Of a DNA stretch of 64,000 bases, positions 62,137 through 64,000 are shown one piece after another. This DNA is from Bacillus zhangzhouensis (GTDB lineage Bacteria; Bacillota; Bacilli; Bacillales; Bacillaceae). The notes under the pieces were generated by a model, which was given only the letters and a program-made list of their open reading frames with translations, had not been told where the DNA came from and made no database searches. Within the stretch, counting starts at the first letter, position 1. Every line of letters begins with the position of its first letter. Made by a program: the position numbers and the translations under genes. The stretch covers positions 306,919 through 370,918 of the forward strand of contig NZ_JOTP01000001.1 in the NCBI RefSeq assembly GCF_000715205.1, given 5' to 3'.

Positions 62137-62691
62137 ATGAAGGTAAGACATGCTGTACATAAAGATATTCCTAAAATCGCCGAGATTCATGTGAAGAGCT
62201 GGCAAACGACTTATCACGGCATTATCTCAAAAGAGTATCTGGATGGTTTAAATGTAGAGGAGCGGGAACAGAGCTGGAGAACCAGATCGCTTGAAGGCAC
62301 GTTTGTCGTAGAAGATGCTGATGGGGTATTTGGTTTTGCTTCCTTCGGAAAACAACGTGACGAGCGCTATTCAACATATGATGGTGAGCTTTATGCCATT
62401 TATTTATTACAGCAGAAGCAAAAGTCAGGAGCGGGTATCGCTTTGATTGCAAAAGGAGTGGACTATTTAATAGAGAAGGGTTATAAGAATATGATGCTAT
62501 GGGTATTTGAACAGAATTCGGCGAAGCAATTTTATCAAAAGCTTCAGCCTAGTTTTGTCGTCACCAGCCAGTTCGAGCTGGCTGGCGAGAACCATGATGA
62601 AATAGGATATGGATGGGAGCTGCCTGTATTAAATGAACATGTACAACGAATTAAATTGCCAGCTTCCAATAATAATGAGAGAAAAAGGTGA
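62137..62691 (+). CDS. GNAT family N-acetyltransferase
   Basis: A 184-residue acetyltransferase starting MKVRHAVHKDIPKIAEIHVK. The beta4 strand is GELYAIYLLQQKQKSGAGIAL, with a Q/R-x-x-G-x-G/A-like acetyl-CoA loop, followed by MMLWVFEQNSAKQFY. The substrate is unknown. ATG 62137 with AAAGGGGTGG upstream is preferred over GTG 62128. Its 3' end overlaps a convergent small gene by 41 bases. It is divergent from the XRE-DUF1232 regulator. Confidence 0.88.
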   Translation: MKVRHAVHKDIPKIAEIHVKSWQTTYHGIISKEYLDGLNVEEREQSWRTRSLEGTFVVEDADGVFGFASFGKQRDERYSTYDGELYAIYLLQQKQKSGAGIALIAKGVDYLIEKGYKNMMLWVFEQNSAKQFYQKLQPSFVVTSQFELAGENHDEIGYGWELPVLNEHVQRIKLPASNNNERKR

Positions 62692-62839
62692 AGAGTGTCG
62701 CAAGCAAAATATAAGAAATAAAAGGAGTAGCTTCTACTTTCCCTTTCACGCCTGCTATTTTTAATGCTTCATAGAAACCTGCCAAAAAGTAAGTAAGACT
62801 GAGAATATAGCAGCACAGCATAATGGAGTAAGGATTCAT
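62651..62839 (-). CDS. Small membrane protein, unknown
   Basis: A 62-residue protein starting MNPYSIMLCCYILSLTYFLA, with two membrane helices (about 3-23 and 37-56). TGGAGGTACG precedes ATG 62839. It overlaps the end of the GNAT gene on the other strand. No family is recognised. There is a short gap to the thiT terminator upstream. Confidence 0.6.
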   Translation of the reverse strand: MNPYSIMLCCYILSLTYFLAGFYEALKIAGVKGKVEATPFISYILLATLFTFFSHYYWKLAI

Positions 62840-62906
62840 TAACGTACCTCCAGCCTGAAATCTTCTACTATTAATAGATTCCATAGAGCAGCAAATTATG
62901 CATAAA

Positions 62907-62939
62907 AAAATAACCAGCTGAAATCAGCAGGTTATTTTT
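62907..62939 (-). terminator. Terminator overlapping the end of thiT
   Basis: On the minus strand AATAACCTGCTG pairs with CAGCTGGTTATT (one mismatch), followed by T residues. Confidence 0.8.
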
Positions 62940-63507
62940 GATGAGGAAAAACCAAACGAGATGCACTCGGTATTAATAAACAAAGAACGATACTACAAAT
63001 AATAAAAGATGGAACCATATACGTGCTGTTATAAATTAAAGAGTAGACCCATCCTGGTGTTCCTTTCGGTGCATATTGCGAAAAGAATACAACGCCAGAA
63101 ATAAAGAACGTTAGCAGTCTAAAGAAACTGGCGATAAATACGGATAGGATAATATAGAAGAATTGTTTCTTTCTTTTTTTATCTTGAATTGCTTTTTTGA
63201 TCAATCCTGAAAATAGCCCGCTTAGACAAATGACAACAGATGCCACGAAATAATCAAGAAATCCTTGTACAGGTGTAGCAATAATAGGGCTATTCATCAG
63301 CTGCAGGCCGGCAATCAACACACCGATAATAAACCCAGTAGACAACCCCCATCTAATAGACATGAGAATGACGGGAATCATGATCAGCGCGATAGACCCG
63401 CCGTTCGGCATCCTTAAAAAGAGACCTGATAAGTAATCTAATACAAGAGCAAGCGAAGTCATAATCGCGATTTCCATAAGGCGTACTAATTGATTTGATT
63501 GCTGCAT
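62932..63507 (-). CDS. thiT: Thiamine transporter ThiT, ECF S-component
   Basis: A 191-residue protein with six hydrophobic segments, starting MQQSNQLVRLMEIAIMTSLA. The APTPVQGFLDY-type motif (IIATPVQGFLDYFVAS) and GSIALIMIPV match YuaJ/ThiT. It binds thiamine and uses the shared ECF energy module. A TPP riboswitch and terminator precede it, and the ribosome site lies inside the terminator stem. Its place beside floT and an rRNA operon matches B. subtilis yuaJ. Confidence 0.93.
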   Translation of the reverse strand: MQQSNQLVRLMEIAIMTSLALVLDYLSGLFLRMPNGGSIALIMIPVILMSIRWGLSTGFIIGVLIAGLQLMNSPIIATPVQGFLDYFVASVVICLSGLFSGLIKKAIQDKKRKKQFFYIILSVFIASFFRLLTFFISGVVFFSQYAPKGTPGWVYSLIYNSTYMVPSFIICSIVLCLLIPSASRLVFPHQK

Positions 63508-63543
63508 AAAAAAATCTCCTTTTTCATGAATTGAGCAAGGAGA
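63508..63543 (-). terminator. Riboswitch expression platform: terminator containing the thiT ribosome site
   Basis: On the minus strand the arms TCTCCTT and AAGGAGA (63537-63543 and 63515-63521) pair, followed by seven T residues up to the ATG. The 3' arm is also the thiT Shine-Dalgarno, so the same hairpin would stop transcription and hide the ribosome site. Confidence 0.75.
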
Positions 63544-63617
63544 GACCGTGTAAGGATGAGTATGTTATTCATAGAAAAACATATCGGTTTGAATACACCA
63601 CATGTAATCAAGTGATT

Positions 63618-63703
63618 CCACATTCCTACTTCAGTATTAACTGACAGGTTCAAAGGGTCAGAACAACGAATCGTTCACTCTCAGCACAAAGCTCCCCCTG
63701 CGG
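63618..63703 (-). promoter_or_regulatory. TPP riboswitch (thi box)
   Basis: The minus strand shows the conserved thi-box segments in order: GGGGGAGC, GCTGAGAGTG, ACCCTTTGAACCTG, CAGTTAATACTGAAGTAGGAA. P1 can be closed by CCGCA/TGTGG. Thiamine pyrophosphate binding should lower thiT expression. Confidence 0.95.
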
Positions 63704-63835
63704 TTATTTAGTTTCAATCTATTATAAATATACTAGAGACCTTCAGGATCAACAATAGAGAATTACTGCGACAAGCACTTTTTGTAGCAATATATAGGAA
63801 GAGATAAGGAAAAATAAATTATTTAGGAAAAATAC

Positions 63836-63864
63836 TTGTTTCTTCTTTCAAAAGGTGTTATATT
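63836..63864 (+). promoter_or_regulatory. rRNA operon promoter P1
   Basis: TTGTTT (63836-63841), a 17-nt spacer and TATATT (63859-63864) are followed by a small hairpin (CGCTG/CAGCG). With P2 80 nt downstream this is the tandem arrangement of Bacillus rrn operons. Confidence 0.75.
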
Positions 63865-63918
63865 TGTATTCGCCGCTGAAAACAGCGCGGTTGATAAATA
63901 ACATGAAGAAAAAAGTTG

Positions 63919-63947
63919 TTGACTTTATCTTGATAGAATGTTATATT
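63919..63947 (+). promoter_or_regulatory. rRNA operon promoter P2 and leader
   Basis: TTGACT (63919-63924), a 17-nt spacer and TATATT (63942-63947) precede a leader ending in TCTTTGAAAACTAAACAAGA, the typical sequence just before a Bacillus 16S gene. The 16S rRNA itself must begin beyond the window. Confidence 0.85.
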
Positions 63948-64000
63948 AATAAAGTCGCCTCTGAGCGATAACAAACATGATCTTTGAAAACTAAACAAGA

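Noticed and set aside
1..64000. CRISPR array
   Set aside because: No regularly spaced direct repeats of suitable length; the only regular repeats are the coding 123-bp units of the tape measure gene.

Overview
The window looks like chromosome from a low-GC Bacillus, most probably of the Bacillus pumilus group (B. pumilus / safensis / altitudinis). The order of housekeeping genes follows B. subtilis closely: pgi-yugN-yugO-yugP-yugS-yugU-tgl, then four chemoreceptors, yulF, yubA-uppP, gbsR-gbsAB, yuaE-yuaF-floT, thiT, and an rRNA operon. Lineage-specific genes are inserted between these blocks. The species call is inference from gene content and recalled synteny, without any database search.

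Layout. (1) 1-7.4 kb: the end of pgi, a GerPA-like spore protein, YugN, the YugO potassium channel, a YugP metalloprotease, the YugS CBS/CorC membrane protein, YugU, a nitronate monooxygenase and the spore transglutaminase Tgl. (2) 7.5-16.1 kb: four tandem methyl-accepting chemotaxis proteins, each with its own terminator; two have clear SigD-type promoters. (3) 16.1-22.7 kb: a DJ-1/PfpI protein, YulF, a DoxX-like protein behind an ECF-type promoter, YubA, UppP, a SigB-type YvgO stress protein, a lone bioB behind a BirA-type operator, and a small secreted protein. (4) About 22.9-51.5 kb: a PBSX-type element. It has repressor and Cro-like regulators, small early genes, an Xpf sigma-like factor, terminase, portal, protease, capsid, contractile tail, baseplate, three related tail-fibre genes, BhlA, holin and an M15 endolysin. 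I see no integrase, no replication initiator and no ImmA-type protease, so it resembles a domesticated, defective phage that makes killer particles. (5) 51.6-52.6 kb: a degenerate copy of a tRNA-Ala 3' half, a small membrane protein and the intact tRNA-Ala(GGC). (6) 52.6-58.9 kb: choline-to-glycine-betaine genes under GbsR, then the SigW-type yuaF-floT membrane-fluidity operon. (7) 59-64 kb: an operon of an XRE-DUF1232 protein with two SEDS (FtsW/RodA) proteins, a GNAT enzyme, thiT behind a TPP riboswitch, and the tandem promoters of an rRNA operon that begins beyond the window.

Hidden layers in the element. A type I toxin-antitoxin pair (a BsrE-like 27-residue peptide with a convergent antisense RNA) fills the gap between the tail-tube and tail-chaperone genes. 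The tail-chaperone gene xkdN ends in an A AAA AAC slippery heptamer with a well-placed stem, giving a -1 frameshift fusion. An in-frame internal start in xkdF could make a separate scaffold. A membrane acyltransferase with its own terminator sits between holin and endolysin.

Outside the element, the most unusual signals are two copies of a small structured repeat, each flanked by two copies of the local terminator hairpin (near pgi and after floT), and a terminator-like hairpin placed exactly between a perfect Shine-Dalgarno and the start codon of yugS.
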